From Halopseudomonas salegens (GTDB lineage Bacteria; Pseudomonadota; Gammaproteobacteria; Pseudomonadales; Pseudomonadaceae): a stretch of 64,000 nucleotides of DNA. The notes beneath the pieces are model-generated. The model made no database searches and was not told where the DNA came from. It worked only from the letters and a program-made list of their open reading frames with translations. Shown one piece after another: positions 33,742 through 45,130 of this stretch (position 1 is the first letter of the stretch; each line of letters opens with the position of its first letter). The DNA is taken from positions 2,666,001-2,730,000 of the forward strand of contig NZ_LT629787.1 of the NCBI RefSeq assembly GCF_900105655.1, written 5' to 3'. The translations under genes and the position numbers were made by a program.

Positions 33742-34377
33742 ATGACCTTGACCCACAGCGACAAACAGATCGAGCAGGCCAGCTTCCGCAGCACCATTGC
33801 CGCGGGCGAGCCCTTCATGCATGACCTCAAGGCCGGCCAGACCCTGCGTCTGCTCGATCTGGAAGGCAATCAGGCGGTCGATACACTGTTTTTCAGTGCG
33901 ACCAATCCGCGCGAGCGCTATGACGTGCAACGCACCCTGCGCAAACAGAATGCCGTCTACCTGACCACCGGCAGTGTGCTCTACAGCAACCTGGGCAACC
34001 CGATGCTGACGATTACCGCCGATACCTGCGGCCGCCACGACACCCTGGGCGGTGCCTGCGCCCAGGAAAGCAACACCGTGCGCTACGCCCTGAACACCCG
34101 CTACATGCACAGCTGCCGCGACAACTTCCTGCGCGCCGCGCTGCACGACGGTCGCCTGCGCAAGGCCGACATCAGCCACAACATCAATTTCTTCATGAAT
34201 GTGCCGGTGACGCCCGAAGGCGGACTGACGTTTGAAGACGGCATCTCCGGCGCCGGCAAGTACGTTGAACTGGTCGCGCACATGGACACTATAGTCCTGA
34301 TTTCCAACTGCCCCCAACTCAACAACCCTTGCAACGGCTACAACCCGACGCCGGCGGAATACATCGTTTGGGACTAA
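33742..34377 (+). CDS. DUF1989 protein, second carboxyguanidine deiminase subunit (urea amidolyase-associated protein 2 type)
   Basis: 211 residues, a paralogue of the preceding protein: [41 protein letters not shown], and [18 protein letters not shown] align block by block. The start ATG 33742 lies 13 bases after the previous stop; the frame open to 33643 overlaps that gene and is rejected. The C-terminus [12 protein letters not shown] is typical. Expected to form a hetero-oligomer with its neighbour and to bind a divalent metal. Confidence 0.85.
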   Translation: MTLTHSDKQIEQASFRSTIAAGEPFMHDLKAGQTLRLLDLEGNQAVDTLFFSATNPRERYDVQRTLRKQNAVYLTTGSVLYSNLGNPMLTITADTCGRHDTLGGACAQESNTVRYALNTRYMHSCRDNFLRAALHDGRLRKADISHNINFFMNVPVTPEGGLTFEDGISGAGKYVELVAHMDTIVLISNCPQLNNPCNGYNPTPAEYIVWD

Positions 34378-34385
34378 CCCAAAAA

Positions 34386-34472
34386 GCCGCTGAAAGCTGG
34401 AGGCCGAATGCCGCAAGCAGCCACTCACTGCACGCGCAACCTTCCAGCGTCCAGCCTTGAGCCTCCAGCGTT
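34386..34472. repeat. Intergenic CTGGAGGC/GCCTCCAG inverted-repeat element
   Basis: GCTGGAGGC (34396-34404) and GCCTCCAGC (34461-34469) are perfect inverted arms about 56 bases apart, with further short TCCAGC-type repeats between them. A second element of the same style lies at 44527-44661. Just downstream CCGGGACGACCC occurs twice (34483 and 34515) before the carboxylase ribosome site. Similar Gly/Leu-coding-like CTGGAGGCTGAAG repeats are common between pseudomonad genes. It may be a partial terminator or mRNA-stability hairpin inside the operon. Confidence 0.5.
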
Positions 34473-34541
34473 GTAACGCTCACCGGGACGACCCGACGGG
34501 CGACGAAAAAGGAACCGGGACGACCCGGTCGAGGAAAGACC

Positions 34542-37500
34542 ATGTTCAACACCCTGCTGATTGCCAACCGTGGTGCCATTGCCTGCCGCATCCTGCGCAC
34601 CCTGAGAACCCTGGATGTGCGTGGCGTGTCGGTGTATGCCGAAGCGGATGCCGGCAGCCTGCATGTACAGCAGGCCGACCAGGCAATTGCCCTCGGTGAA
34701 GGCGCCGCCTCAACCACTTACCTGAATGTCGACAAGATTCTCGCCGCCGCCCGTGACAGCGGTGCCCAGGCCATCCATCCCGGGTATGGTTTTCTCTCGG
34801 AAAATGCCGCCTTCGCCGAAGCCTGCGAAGCCGCCGGGATTGCCTTTGTCGGCCCGACGCCCGAGCAACTGCGCGTATTCGGCCTGAAGCACACTGCCCG
34901 CGCGCTGGCGAAAAAACATGGCGTACCCATGCTGGAAGGCACCGAGCTGCTGGATAGCCTGGACGAAGCACTGACCGCCGCCGAAGACGTCGGCTACCCC
35001 ATCATGCTGAAAAGCACCGCTGGCGGCGGCGGTATCGGCATGCGCGTGTGCCAGTCAGCCAGTGAACTGAGCGAGGCCTTCGAGGCGGTCAAACGTCTGG
35101 GACAGAACAACTTCAGTGATGCCGGCGTGTTTATCGAAAAATACATCCAGCGCGCCCGCCATCTGGAAGTGCAGGTCTTTGGTGACGGTCAGGGCGAGGT
35201 GTTGGCCCTGGGCGTACGCGACTGCTCGGTACAGCGCCGCAACCAGAAAGTGCTGGAAGAAACCCCCGCGCCCAACCTGCCTGAAGGCATGGCCGAGGCT
35301 TTGTGCGAAGCGGCCATTCAATTGGCCAGCGCCATCAACTATCGCAGCGCCGGCACCGTGGAGTTCGTCTATGACAGCGCCGCCGCGCAGTTCTACTTTC
35401 TCGAAGTGAATACCCGCCTGCAGGTCGAGCACGGCGTCACCGAGCAGGTCTGGGGTGTGGATATCGTCGACTGGATGGTACGTCTGGCTGCCGGTGACCT
35501 GCCCCCGCTCAGCGAGCTCGGCAAGGACCTGCAACCGCGTGGCCACGCCATCCAGGCACGCCTGTATGCCGAAGATCCGGGCCGCGACTTTCAGCCCTGC
35601 CCCGGCCTGCTGACCCAGGTCGACTTCCCCGCCGCTGACGGTCAGCAGGTCCGTATCGATACCTGGGTCGAAGCCGGCTGCGAGATTGCCCCCTACTTTG
35701 ATCCCATGATCGCCAAACTGATCTGCTGGCAGCCCAGCCGCGAGCAGGCCAGTGCCGCACTCGACCAGTTGCTGGCCGACACCCGGCTCTACGGCGTGGA
35801 GACCAATCAGGGCTATCTGCGGCAAATTCTCAATGATGCCCCTTTCACCAGCGGTGAACCCTGGACCCGCTGCCTGGAAGACCTGCAGTATCAGGCAACC
35901 ACCTGCGAAGTGCTGATTGCCGGCACTCAAACTACGGTACAGGATCTGCCTGGCCGTGTTGGCTACTGGGCCGTTGGCGTACCGCCATCCGGCCCGATGG
36001 ATAGCCGCGCCCTGGCATTGGCTAACCGCCTGCTGGGCAACGCAGCGGACGCTGCCAGCCTGGAAATGACCATGAGCGGCCCGACCCTGACATTCAATAC
36101 AGCTACCCAGGTGGTGATTACCGGTGCCCCCATGCCGGTCAGCCTGGATGGCGTGGAACAACCCATGCAGCAGGTGCTTGATATTCCCGCCGGCAGCACA
36201 CTGGGCCTGGGCACCATTGCCGGCGCTGGCGCACGCAGCTATCTTGCCATTCAGGGCGGCTTGCAGGTCCCGGATTACCTGGGCAGCAAGAGCACCTTTA
36301 CCCTCGGCCAATTTGGCGGCCACGGCGGTCGTGCCCTGCGCGCCGGAGATGTGCTGCGCCTGCTGCCACTGGAACAGGTCGCTTCAGCCAGCCTGCCGGC
36401 TGACCTGGTTGCACCCCTCGGCGAGGTGCGCGAGCTAAGGGTCATCTATGGCCCCCATGGCGCGCCGGAATATTTCACGGCTGACTATATCGAGCAGTTT
36501 TTCGCCATCGAATGGGAAGTGCATTTCAATTCCAGCCGCACCGGCGTGCGCCTGATCGGTCCCAGGCCGGAGTGGGCGCGCGAGGATGGCGGCGAAGCCG
36601 GTCTGCACCCGTCCAACATTCACGACAACCCCTACGCGGTGGGCGCTGTCGACTTTACCGGGGATATGCCGGTGATTCTCGGCCCGGATGGCCCCAGCCT
36701 GGGCGGCTTTGTTTGCCCGGTAACCATCATCGAGGCGGACCTGTGGCAGATGGGCCAGCTCAAGGCCGGTGACAAGATCCGCTTTACTCCGGTCAGCATT
36801 GAAACTGCCCGCGAACTGGCGCAGCTGCAAAAAACCGAAATCGCTGAACTGCAGCCACACTGCCCCACGCAAAGCCCGGCTATCGCCCTGGCCTCACCGA
36901 TTATTCTGGATACCGGCAAGGACGATACCCGCCTGGTCGCGCGGCTGTCCGGCGATACTCACTTATTGCTGGAAATCGGCCCGCCGGAGCTGGATCTGGT
37001 CCTGCGTTTCCGCGGCCATGCCCTGATGCAGGCACTGGAAGCCGAGCAACTGGATGGCATTATCGACCTGACCCCGGGCATCCGTTCGCTGCAGGTACAT
37101 TACCAGCCGGAAACCCTGACGCTGGAGAAGCTGCTACGCATCGTCGGCAAGCTGTGGGAACAGGTATGCAGCGCCGAAGATCTGCGCGTGCCCTCACGCA
37201 TCGTACATCTGCCGTTGTCCTGGGATGACCCGGCCTGCCAGCTGGCGATCGAGAAATACATGACCACGGTGCGCAAGGATGCGCCCTGGTGCCCGAGCAA
37301 CCTGGAATTTATCCGCCGCATCAATGACCTGCCGGATCTGGAGGCGGTCTACCGCACGGTGTTCGAGGCCAGCTATCTGGTGATGGGCCTGGGTGATGTG
37401 TATCTGGGCGCACCGGTAGCCACTCCACTGGACCCGCGCCACCGCCTGGTCACCACCAAGTACAACCCGGCACGCACCTGGACCGCCGAAAACTCGGTGG

Positions 37501-38147
37501 GTATCGGCGGCGCCTATATGTGCATCTACGGCATGGAAGGCCCAGGCGGTTACCAGTTTGTCGGTCGCACCCTGCAGGTGTGGAATCGCTATCGCGAAGT
37601 CGAGGCCTTTGGCGGCAAGCCCTGGTTGCTGCGCTTTTTTGACCAGATCCGCTTTCACCCGGTATCGGCTGACGAGTTGCAACAGATTCGCAGCGACTTT
37701 CCGCTTGGTCGCCACTCTGTGCAGATCGAAGACACCGAATTGCGCCTGCAGGACTATCAGGACTTTCTGGATAGCGAAGCCGATGGCATCAGTTCTTTCC
37801 GCCAACAGCAGAAAGCCTCTTTTGAAGCCGAACGCCAGCGCTGGATCGCCAACGGCCAGGCCGACTACCAAAGTGAAGAGGCGGTCGCCGAGACCGGTGA
37901 TGAAGAGCCCTTGCAAGCTGGTCAGCACAGTATCGACAGCCATATCGCCGGCAACCTGTGGCAGGTCCAGGTCAGCGAAGGTGACCAGGTCAACGCCGGC
38001 GATGTGCTGGTGATTCTCGAATCCATGAAGATGGAAATACCTTTGACCGCGCCTTGCAGTGGCGTGGTCAGAACCGTTCATGCCCAACCAGGCTCTCCGG
38101 TTCGTGCCGGGCAGCGGGTCCTTGTTCTGGAGGAATACCCTCAATGA
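34542..38147 (+). CDS. Biotin-dependent guanidine (urea) carboxylase
   Basis: 1201 residues. Domain order: biotin carboxylase with LLIANRGAIACRI at the N-terminus, ATP-grasp (KSTAGGGGIGMRVC; EVNTRLQVEHGVTE) and C-domain to about 445; a carboxyltransferase of KipA-like (TVQDLPGRVGYW, near 465) and KipI-like parts (from about 800); and a biotinyl domain with Lys1163 in ESMKME. The enzyme carboxylates guanidine or urea using ATP and bicarbonate. The guanidine-I riboswitch and paired DUF1989 genes argue for guanidine as true substrate. GAGG lies eight bases before the ATG; the stop overlaps the next gene by four bases. Confidence 0.93.
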   Translation: MFNTLLIANRGAIACRILRTLRTLDVRGVSVYAEADAGSLHVQQADQAIALGEGAASTTYLNVDKILAAARDSGAQAIHPGYGFLSENAAFAEACEAAGIAFVGPTPEQLRVFGLKHTARALAKKHGVPMLEGTELLDSLDEALTAAEDVGYPIMLKSTAGGGGIGMRVCQSASELSEAFEAVKRLGQNNFSDAGVFIEKYIQRARHLEVQVFGDGQGEVLALGVRDCSVQRRNQKVLEETPAPNLPEGMAEALCEAAIQLASAINYRSAGTVEFVYDSAAAQFYFLEVNTRLQVEHGVTEQVWGVDIVDWMVRLAAGDLPPLSELGKDLQPRGHAIQARLYAEDPGRDFQPCPGLLTQVDFPAADGQQVRIDTWVEAGCEIAPYFDPMIAKLICWQPSREQASAALDQLLADTRLYGVETNQGYLRQILNDAPFTSGEPWTRCLEDLQYQATTCEVLIAGTQTTVQDLPGRVGYWAVGVPPSGPMDSRALALANRLLGNAADAASLEMTMSGPTLTFNTATQVVITGAPMPVSLDGVEQPMQQVLDIPAGSTLGLGTIAGAGARSYLAIQGGLQVPDYLGSKSTFTLGQFGGHGGRALRAGDVLRLLPLEQVASASLPADLVAPLGEVRELRVIYGPHGAPEYFTADYIEQFFAIEWEVHFNSSRTGVRLIGPRPEWAREDGGEAGLHPSNIHDNPYAVGAVDFTGDMPVILGPDGPSLGGFVCPVTIIEADLWQMGQLKAGDKIRFTPVSIETARELAQLQKTEIAELQPHCPTQSPAIALASPIILDTGKDDTRLVARLSGDTHLLLEIGPPELDLVLRFRGHALMQALEAEQLDGIIDLTPGIRSLQVHYQPETLTLEKLLRIVGKLWEQVCSAEDLRVPSRIVHLPLSWDDPACQLAIEKYMTTVRKDAPWCPSNLEFIRRINDLPDLEAVYRTVFEASYLVMGLGDVYLGAPVATPLDPRHRLVTTKYNPARTWTAENSVGIGGAYMCIYGMEGPGGYQFVGRTLQVWNRYREVEAFGGKPWLLRFFDQIRFHPVSADELQQIRSDFPLGRHSVQIEDTELRLQDYQDFLDSEADGISSFRQQQKASFEAERQRWIANGQADYQSEEAVAETGDEEPLQAGQHSIDSHIAGNLWQVQVSEGDQVNAGDVLVILESMKMEIPLTAPCSGVVRTVHAQPGSPVRAGQRVLVLEEYPQ

Positions 38148-39946
38148 CGCACTTTGTTCATGACTTGCGCTTGCCCCAACTAGCGGCCAGCTACCGATCT
38201 GGTGCCCTGACCCCGCGCCAACTGCTGCTGGGGCTGCGTACTCAGGCGGAACAACTCAATGAAAGCAACCCGCTGTTTATTCACTTGCTGACCGAAGCCG
38301 AACTGGAGCCATATCTGACCGCGCTGGAGAACAACAATCCGGAAGAGCTGCCGCTCTATGGGGTACCCTTTGCGCTCAAGGACAATATAGACCTGGCCGG
38401 TATCCCGACCACCGCCGCCTGCCCGGCTTATGCCTATACCCCGGAAAAGTCAGCAACCCTGGTACAGCAGCTGATTGACCTGGGCGCGGTACCGCTGGGC
38501 AAATCCAATCTGGACCAGTTTGCGACCGGACTGAACGGCACCCGCTCACCTTACGGTGCCTGTCACAACGCGACCCATCCGGACTATCCTGCTGGCGGCT
38601 CCAGCTCAGGTTCCGCCCTGAGTGTCGCCCTCGGGCTATGCAGTTTTGCTCTGGGTACCGATACTGCAGGCTCCGGCCGGGTGCCGGCAGCACTGAACAA
38701 TCTGGTCGGGCTCAAACAGACCCGGGGCTTGCTGTCAGTCGCCGGCGTTGTACCCGCCTGCCGCACCCTCGACTGTGTGACCTATTTTGCCGCGACCGCT
38801 GCCGAATGCTCAACGCTCCTCGGCCTGACCGCCAAACAGGACAGTGCTGACGACTATAGCCGCACCAATCCGCTATGGAACGCAGCTGATGCCTTCGGCA
38901 CCCCCCGACCGTTCCGCTTTGGCGTGCCCAAAGCGGTCGAGTTTCTCGGTTGTACCGAAAGCCCCGCCCTGTTTGACCAGGCCATCGAACACCTCAAGGC
39001 GATCGGTGGCACCCCGGTAGAGATTGATCTGACGCCTTTTATGGCCGCCGCCAAACTGCTCTATGACGGCCCCTGGGTGGCCGAGCGCTACAGCGTCGCA
39101 GGTCCGTTGATCGAGAGCGATCCCGACGCAGTGCTGCCGGTGATCCGCGCCGTGCTGGAAAAAGCGCCCGACTTCACTGCGCAGGACAGCTTTGAAAACC
39201 AGTACCGTTTGCAGGCGTTCAAGGTCATTTGCGACCGGGTTCTCTCCGACGTTGACTGCATACTGACCCCGACCATTCCGCGCCCGGTCACCCTGGCCGA
39301 ACTGGATGCCGAACCCGTAGCCCGCAACAGTGATCTGGGCTATTACACCAACTTCATGAACCTGCTGGACTACACTGCTGTGGCGGTACCCAGTGGTTTT
39401 ATGGCCAATGGCTTACCCTGGGGCGTGACCCTGTTCAGCCGCGCCTTTACCGATCACTATCTGCTCAGCCTGGCAGCCGCCGTGCAACAGCACAGCGGCT
39501 TGCCCTTGAGTGGTGAACGCTCGCTGGATAGCAGCCTGCCGACGACCCCGGCGCGCAACGATATGGCCCGCGTGGTGGTCTGTGGCGCGCATCTGGATGG
39601 CTTGCCGCTGAACTGGCAATTGCGCCAGCGCGGCGGGCGTTTGCTGCAAGCCACCAAGAGTTCACCCGATTACAAGTTGTATGCTCTCGCTGGTGGGCCA
39701 CCCATGCGCCCAGGCATGCTGCGCGTCAGTGAAGGGGGTCAGGCAATCAAGGTGGAAGTCTGGGAATTACCCAGCCGCGAGCTGGGTTCGTTTTTGACTG
39801 GAATTCCAGCGCCGCTGGGGCTGGGCAAGGTACAGCTGGCCGATGGGCGCTGGGAAACCGGCTTTATTTGCGACCCCTATGGACTTGAGGGGGCTAGCGA
39901 TATCACGGAATTTGGTGGCTGGAAGGCTTGGTTGGCCAGTCGTTGA
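38144..39946 (+). CDS. atzF: Allophanate hydrolase
   Basis: 600-residue amidase-signature enzyme hydrolysing allophanate to ammonia and CO2, last step of the pathway. The Ser-cisSer-Lys triad is visible as Lys79 (ALKDN), Ser153 (GGSSSGS) and Ser177 (DTAGSGR), with the same spacing as in the characterised AtzF. A C-terminal domain of about 120 residues (from MARVVVCGAHLDG), typical of this family, follows. Start ATG 38144 overlaps the carboxylase stop (ATGA). Confidence 0.93.
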   Translation: MTHFVHDLRLPQLAASYRSGALTPRQLLLGLRTQAEQLNESNPLFIHLLTEAELEPYLTALENNNPEELPLYGVPFALKDNIDLAGIPTTAACPAYAYTPEKSATLVQQLIDLGAVPLGKSNLDQFATGLNGTRSPYGACHNATHPDYPAGGSSSGSALSVALGLCSFALGTDTAGSGRVPAALNNLVGLKQTRGLLSVAGVVPACRTLDCVTYFAATAAECSTLLGLTAKQDSADDYSRTNPLWNAADAFGTPRPFRFGVPKAVEFLGCTESPALFDQAIEHLKAIGGTPVEIDLTPFMAAAKLLYDGPWVAERYSVAGPLIESDPDAVLPVIRAVLEKAPDFTAQDSFENQYRLQAFKVICDRVLSDVDCILTPTIPRPVTLAELDAEPVARNSDLGYYTNFMNLLDYTAVAVPSGFMANGLPWGVTLFSRAFTDHYLLSLAAAVQQHSGLPLSGERSLDSSLPTTPARNDMARVVVCGAHLDGLPLNWQLRQRGGRLLQATKSSPDYKLYALAGGPPMRPGMLRVSEGGQAIKVEVWELPSRELGSFLTGIPAPLGLGKVQLADGRWETGFICDPYGLEGASDITEFGGWKAWLASR

Positions 39947-39990
39947 GGTTAATGCGCGGTAATTACAATCTTGAATTGACCGCGCAGGCC

Positions 39991-40120
39991 TGGAGCGGCT
40001 CACAAGCTCATCTGACGCTGACCTGTTGTAGACCGTTAGATGCCAGGGATGGCATCTACGAGCCCCCAGGGAAGGGTTCACGGCGTGTCTACAACAGGTC
40101 AGCGTCAGATGGGCGCTCCA
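39991..40120. repeat. 130-base nested palindromic element (25-bp perfect arms)
   Basis: Perfect 25-base inverted arms at 40009-40033 and 40087-40111, plus outer arms TGGAGCG (39991-39997) and CGCTCCA (40114-40120). The 53-base loop itself holds a perfect hairpin AGATGCCA-GGGA-TGGCATCT (40038-40057). It sits between convergent atzF and rsmI. The form suggests a small palindromic repeat (MITE- or REP-like) that may also stop transcription from both sides. No transposase is present. Confidence 0.8.
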
Positions 40121-40133
40121 ACCTTATGCACGA

Positions 40134-40997
40134 CTAATCTGCTTCACCCGATTTAGCATTTTTTACCAAAGCCCACTGATACAAACGGTTCTTCTTCTCA
40201 CCGGTCAACTTGGCCGCCAGGGCTGCTGCTTGCTTAAGCGGCAACTCTTCCAACAAAATCTCCAGCGTACGCAGCACCTCGGGCGAGAGGGCATCCTCAC
40301 TATCCGGCACTGGTGCCCCTTCAACCAGCAATACGCACTCACCCCGCTGTTGATCGCTATCCGCTCGCACCCACTCCAGCAATTCGGCCACTGGCGCACC
40401 CTTGATGGTTTCGAAGGTCTTGCTCAGCTCGCGGGCGAGTACCACCTGGCGCTCGGGTCCCAGTGCGCTGAGCATGTCCTCGAGGCATTCGAGCAGGCGG
40501 TGCGGCGCTTCGTAGATCAGCCAGGTGCGCGACTCATTGGCCAGGGCCTGCAGACGGTCACGCCGGCCCTTGCTCTTGGCCGGTAAAAAGCCTTCGAAGG
40601 CAAAGCGGTCTGAGGGCAGGCCGGCGGCACTGAGGGCGGCGATCAGAGCGCAAGGGCCGGCGACAGGACACACTTGCACACCGGCTTCACGGGCCTGGCG
40701 CACCAGGTGAAAGCCCGGATCGGAAATCAGCGGTGTGCCGGCATCGGAAATCAGTGCGATGGATTCGCCAGCGAGCAGGCGTTCGACCAGTCGCTGGCTC
40801 TTGTCACGTTCGTTGTGATCATGGCAGGCCGTAGTTGCCGTGCTGATGCCGAAGTGCTGCAGCAGGCGTGCGCTGTGGCGGGTGTCTTCGGCTGCAATCA
40901 GGTCGACATCGCGCAGGATGGCCAACGCTCGCGGGCTGATATCCTGCAGGTTGCCGATCGGCGTTGCCACCACATAAAGGGTTCCACTGACTGTCAT
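40134..40997 (-). CDS. rsmI: 16S rRNA (cytidine-1402-2'-O)-methyltransferase RsmI
   Basis: 287-residue tetrapyrrole-methylase-fold enzyme that 2'-O-methylates C1402 in the decoding centre, the same residue N4-methylated by RsmH. Motifs: [50 protein letters not shown] and [26 protein letters not shown]. It is divergent from lpoA; roughly 150 bases between them hold both promoters. Confidence 0.97.
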   Translation of the reverse strand: MTVSGTLYVVATPIGNLQDISPRALAILRDVDLIAAEDTRHSARLLQHFGISTATTACHDHNERDKSQRLVERLLAGESIALISDAGTPLISDPGFHLVRQAREAGVQVCPVAGPCALIAALSAAGLPSDRFAFEGFLPAKSKGRRDRLQALANESRTWLIYEAPHRLLECLEDMLSALGPERQVVLARELSKTFETIKGAPVAELLEWVRADSDQQRGECVLLVEGAPVPDSEDALSPEVLRTLEILLEELPLKQAAALAAKLTGEKKNRLYQWALVKNAKSGEAD

Positions 40998-41146
40998 CTG
41001 GCCGCTCTCGAAAAAAACTGTGATCTATTGTACATAAGCGGGCCTGCCGTGCGTGTCCGTATAGAGATTGACCGCCCCCTTGGTTACAATGCCAGTCCAT
41101 TGATTCATGGTTTCGCCGGAAGCCCTGCCGTGTAAGGACAACACCG

Positions 41147-42969
41147 ATGCGCCGCTCCTATTGCCTACCACTGGCCCTGATCAGCTTTGCCCTGGTGCTC
41201 AGCGCCTGTGCGCCACGCCCCACCCAGCTGTCAGATCTACCGCGTACACCTCAGGCCAGTGTTGAGCAGATACTCAAAGACGCTGATCGCCGCTCGGGGG
41301 TCGAAGCCAATCTGCTGCGGCTGCACGCGGCACAAGCAGCTTTGAATGCTGGCCAACCAGAACGTGTGCAACAGATTCTCGCTCAGATACCACAAAGCGA
41401 ATTACCTGCCGACCAGCAAATTCGCTTTATCAGCCTGCAAGCGCAAAGCGCCCTGGCACTGGATCAAGTGCGAGTGGCTCTGCAGGCCATTCGACATCCA
41501 TCGATCCAGCAACTGGACAGTCAACCGTTGGCTGACCAGATTGCCATCCACAAATTACGCGCCAATGTTCTGGAAGCGAGCGGCGATCGTGTGGCAGCAG
41601 TACGTGAACGCATATACGTAGACGGCCTCCTCAGCGGCAGCGACCAACGCAACAATCGACTGGCGATCTGGGAAATTCTTGAGCACATGGACAGCGCTGC
41701 CCTTCGGCAGGCCGCTGACGACGCGGACGGCGAACTGGCTGGCTGGCTGGAGCTGATACTGGCCAGTCGCGAAGCCGGCAGCCTTGATTTGCAAGTCAGC
41801 CGTATACAGCGCTGGCAGCAAGCCAACCCGGATCACCCGGCCAATCAACCCTTGCCCGCAAGCATTCGCCAACGCCTGGAACTCTATGCGCAGCGACCGC
41901 AACATATCGGCCTGTTATTGCCTTTCCAGGGTAGCCTGGCAGGTCCGGCTCAGGCACTGCGTGATGGGTTTCTTTCTGCGCAATACCAGATTCAGGAACA
42001 GGGACTGCCGCAGCCTCGCGTCAGCCTGTATGACAGCACGCAGTATGCAGACCTGAACCAGTTTTACCGGCAAGCAAAAATTGACGGCGTGCAATGGGTA
42101 ATCGGCCCGCTGGAACGTGACAAGGTCACCCAGCTGGCACAGATGAAGCCCTTGCCGCTGCCTACACTGGCGCTGAATTATACCGACGTCGATGTATCCG
42201 GCCAGGATGACCTGTTCCAGTTCGGCCTGGCGCCGGAAGACGAAGCGCGCTCAGCCGCTCAGGCTGCCTGGCTTCAGGGATACCGCAGCATGGCTGTGGT
42301 GCAGTCGCAAGGCGACTGGGCCGAACGCTCTTACGCTGCCTTCGAACAGGCCTGGCAAGAATTGGGCGGGCAACTGCTGGGGCGAGAGGTGATTGACCAA
42401 CCAGTAGACATGGCGGGCCAAATTGGCAGCCTGTTGCGTATTCGTCAGAGCGAACAACGTGGCCAACGCATTCAACGCCTGCTGGGCAACAGTGTAGTGG
42501 TGCAACCGGCACCGCGCGCAGACCTGGATGCCCTGTTTGTGGCCATTACCCCGCAACAGGGCCGTCAACTGAAACCCATTCTTGCCTTCCAGTATGCGGC
42601 CGACTTGCCGGTAATGGCGACCTCACACGTCTTTCAGCCCGGCAGCGACCCGGCTGACAATCTCGATCTCGAAGGCGTGCTGGTGGCTGAAACGCCCTGG
42701 CTACTGCACCAGACGGATGCGCTGTACCAACCGGTTGTCGACAGCTGGCCTCAAGCCAGCGGCGCTCTGGGTCGCCTGTTTGCCATGGGCGTGGATGCCC
42801 AGCGAATATTCACCTTGCTGCCGCAAATGCAGCTGGATCAGAGTACCCGACTTGAAGGCGCCACGGGCGTGCTCACTCTGAAAGCCGACGGACGAATCAG
42901 CCGCCAGGTCCCTTGGGGCATAGTGCACGATGGCCAACTCAGCGAATGGAAGCCCTTGACGGTAGAACA

Positions 42970-42973
<4 letters not shown>
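41147..42973 (+). CDS. lpoA: Penicillin-binding protein activator LpoA (LppC family lipoprotein)
   Basis: 608-residue outer-membrane lipoprotein that activates PBP1a-type peptidoglycan synthases from the outside. A signal peptide ends in the lipobox LSAC (Cys21). The N-terminal half is TPR-like (LHAAQAALNAGQPERVQQIL); the C-terminal half is a periplasmic-binding-protein fold (HIGLLLPFQGSLAGPAQALR; QWVIGPLERDKVTQLA). Divergent from rsmI and translationally coupled to yraN. Confidence 0.92.
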
Positions 42974-44517
<1,544 letters not shown>

Positions 44518-44526
44518 AGACTTGAA

Positions 44527-44661
44527 AACGCTGGAGGCTGAAGGCAGGAAGACAGGGCGCCGCGTTAGCGTTGAGCACTGTTCCGGGGATACATGCCTTT
44601 GAACACATCAACCAGCCACTCACGCGGGCATTTACCTTGAAGCCTCAAGCCTTCAGCCGTT
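44527..44661. repeat. Second CTGGAGGCTGAAGGC-type inverted repeat
   Basis: GGCTGAAGGC (44536-44545) and GCCTTCAGCC (44649-44658) are perfect 10-base inverted arms, extended imperfectly on both sides. The element fills the space between the BON gene and sspB, and its right arm touches the sspB stop. Its left arm shares CTGGAGGC with the element at 34386-34472. It may help end transcription of the two convergent units. Confidence 0.5.
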
Positions 44662-45055
44662 ATTTAACGACCTTCAGACTCGGCTTGCCGCCAGCGGGGG
44701 GCGTTGGTGGCGTATCGTCTTCCGGCGGCGGGGAGGCAGGCTCCAACTCGAATACCATGCCCTGACCATTTTCACGTGCGTAGATGGCCATGACCGCACC
44801 AATGGGGATCCAGACCTGTTGCGCAACGCCACCAAAGCGACCGTCAAAGCACAACTTGTCGTTGTCCATTTCCAGCGCACGAATCGCGCTGGGTGACAGG
44901 TTGAGTACTATCTGGTTGTCCTCGACAAAACCTTCTGGAACCACGGTATCCGGATGGGCGGCATTGACCAGCACATAGGGAGTACAGTCGTTGTCCAGAA
45001 TCCACTCGTAAAGAGCACGGAGCATGTAGGGACGGCTTGGGCTCATGTCGGCCAT
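44660..45055 (-). CDS. sspB: ClpXP protease specificity-enhancing factor SspB
   Basis: 131-residue adaptor that delivers ssrA-tagged and other substrates to ClpXP. The folded core (RPYMLRALYEWILDNDCTPY; VLNLSPSAIRALEMDN; FGGVAQQVWIPIGAVMAIYA) is followed by a Pro-rich linker and a C-terminal basic tail GGKPSLKVVK that docks on ClpX. ATG 45055 is the family start. Pairs with sspA upstream. Confidence 0.95.
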   Translation of the reverse strand: MADMSPSRPYMLRALYEWILDNDCTPYVLVNAAHPDTVVPEGFVEDNQIVLNLSPSAIRALEMDNDKLCFDGRFGGVAQQVWIPIGAVMAIYARENGQGMVFELEPASPPPEDDTPPTPPAGGKPSLKVVK

Positions 45056-45130
45056 AGGGCAAACTCCTTGGCTGGGCTGGGCCCGCACGCTGGCAAAAGC
45101 CAGCGGCAGGAAGCGGAAAAACGCTGATGC

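Noticed and set aside
34483..34526. Two CCGGGACGACCC copies as a possible CRISPR or operator
   Set aside because: Only two 12-base copies 32 bases apart, GC-rich and close to a ribosome site; no further repeats. Too little to support either.
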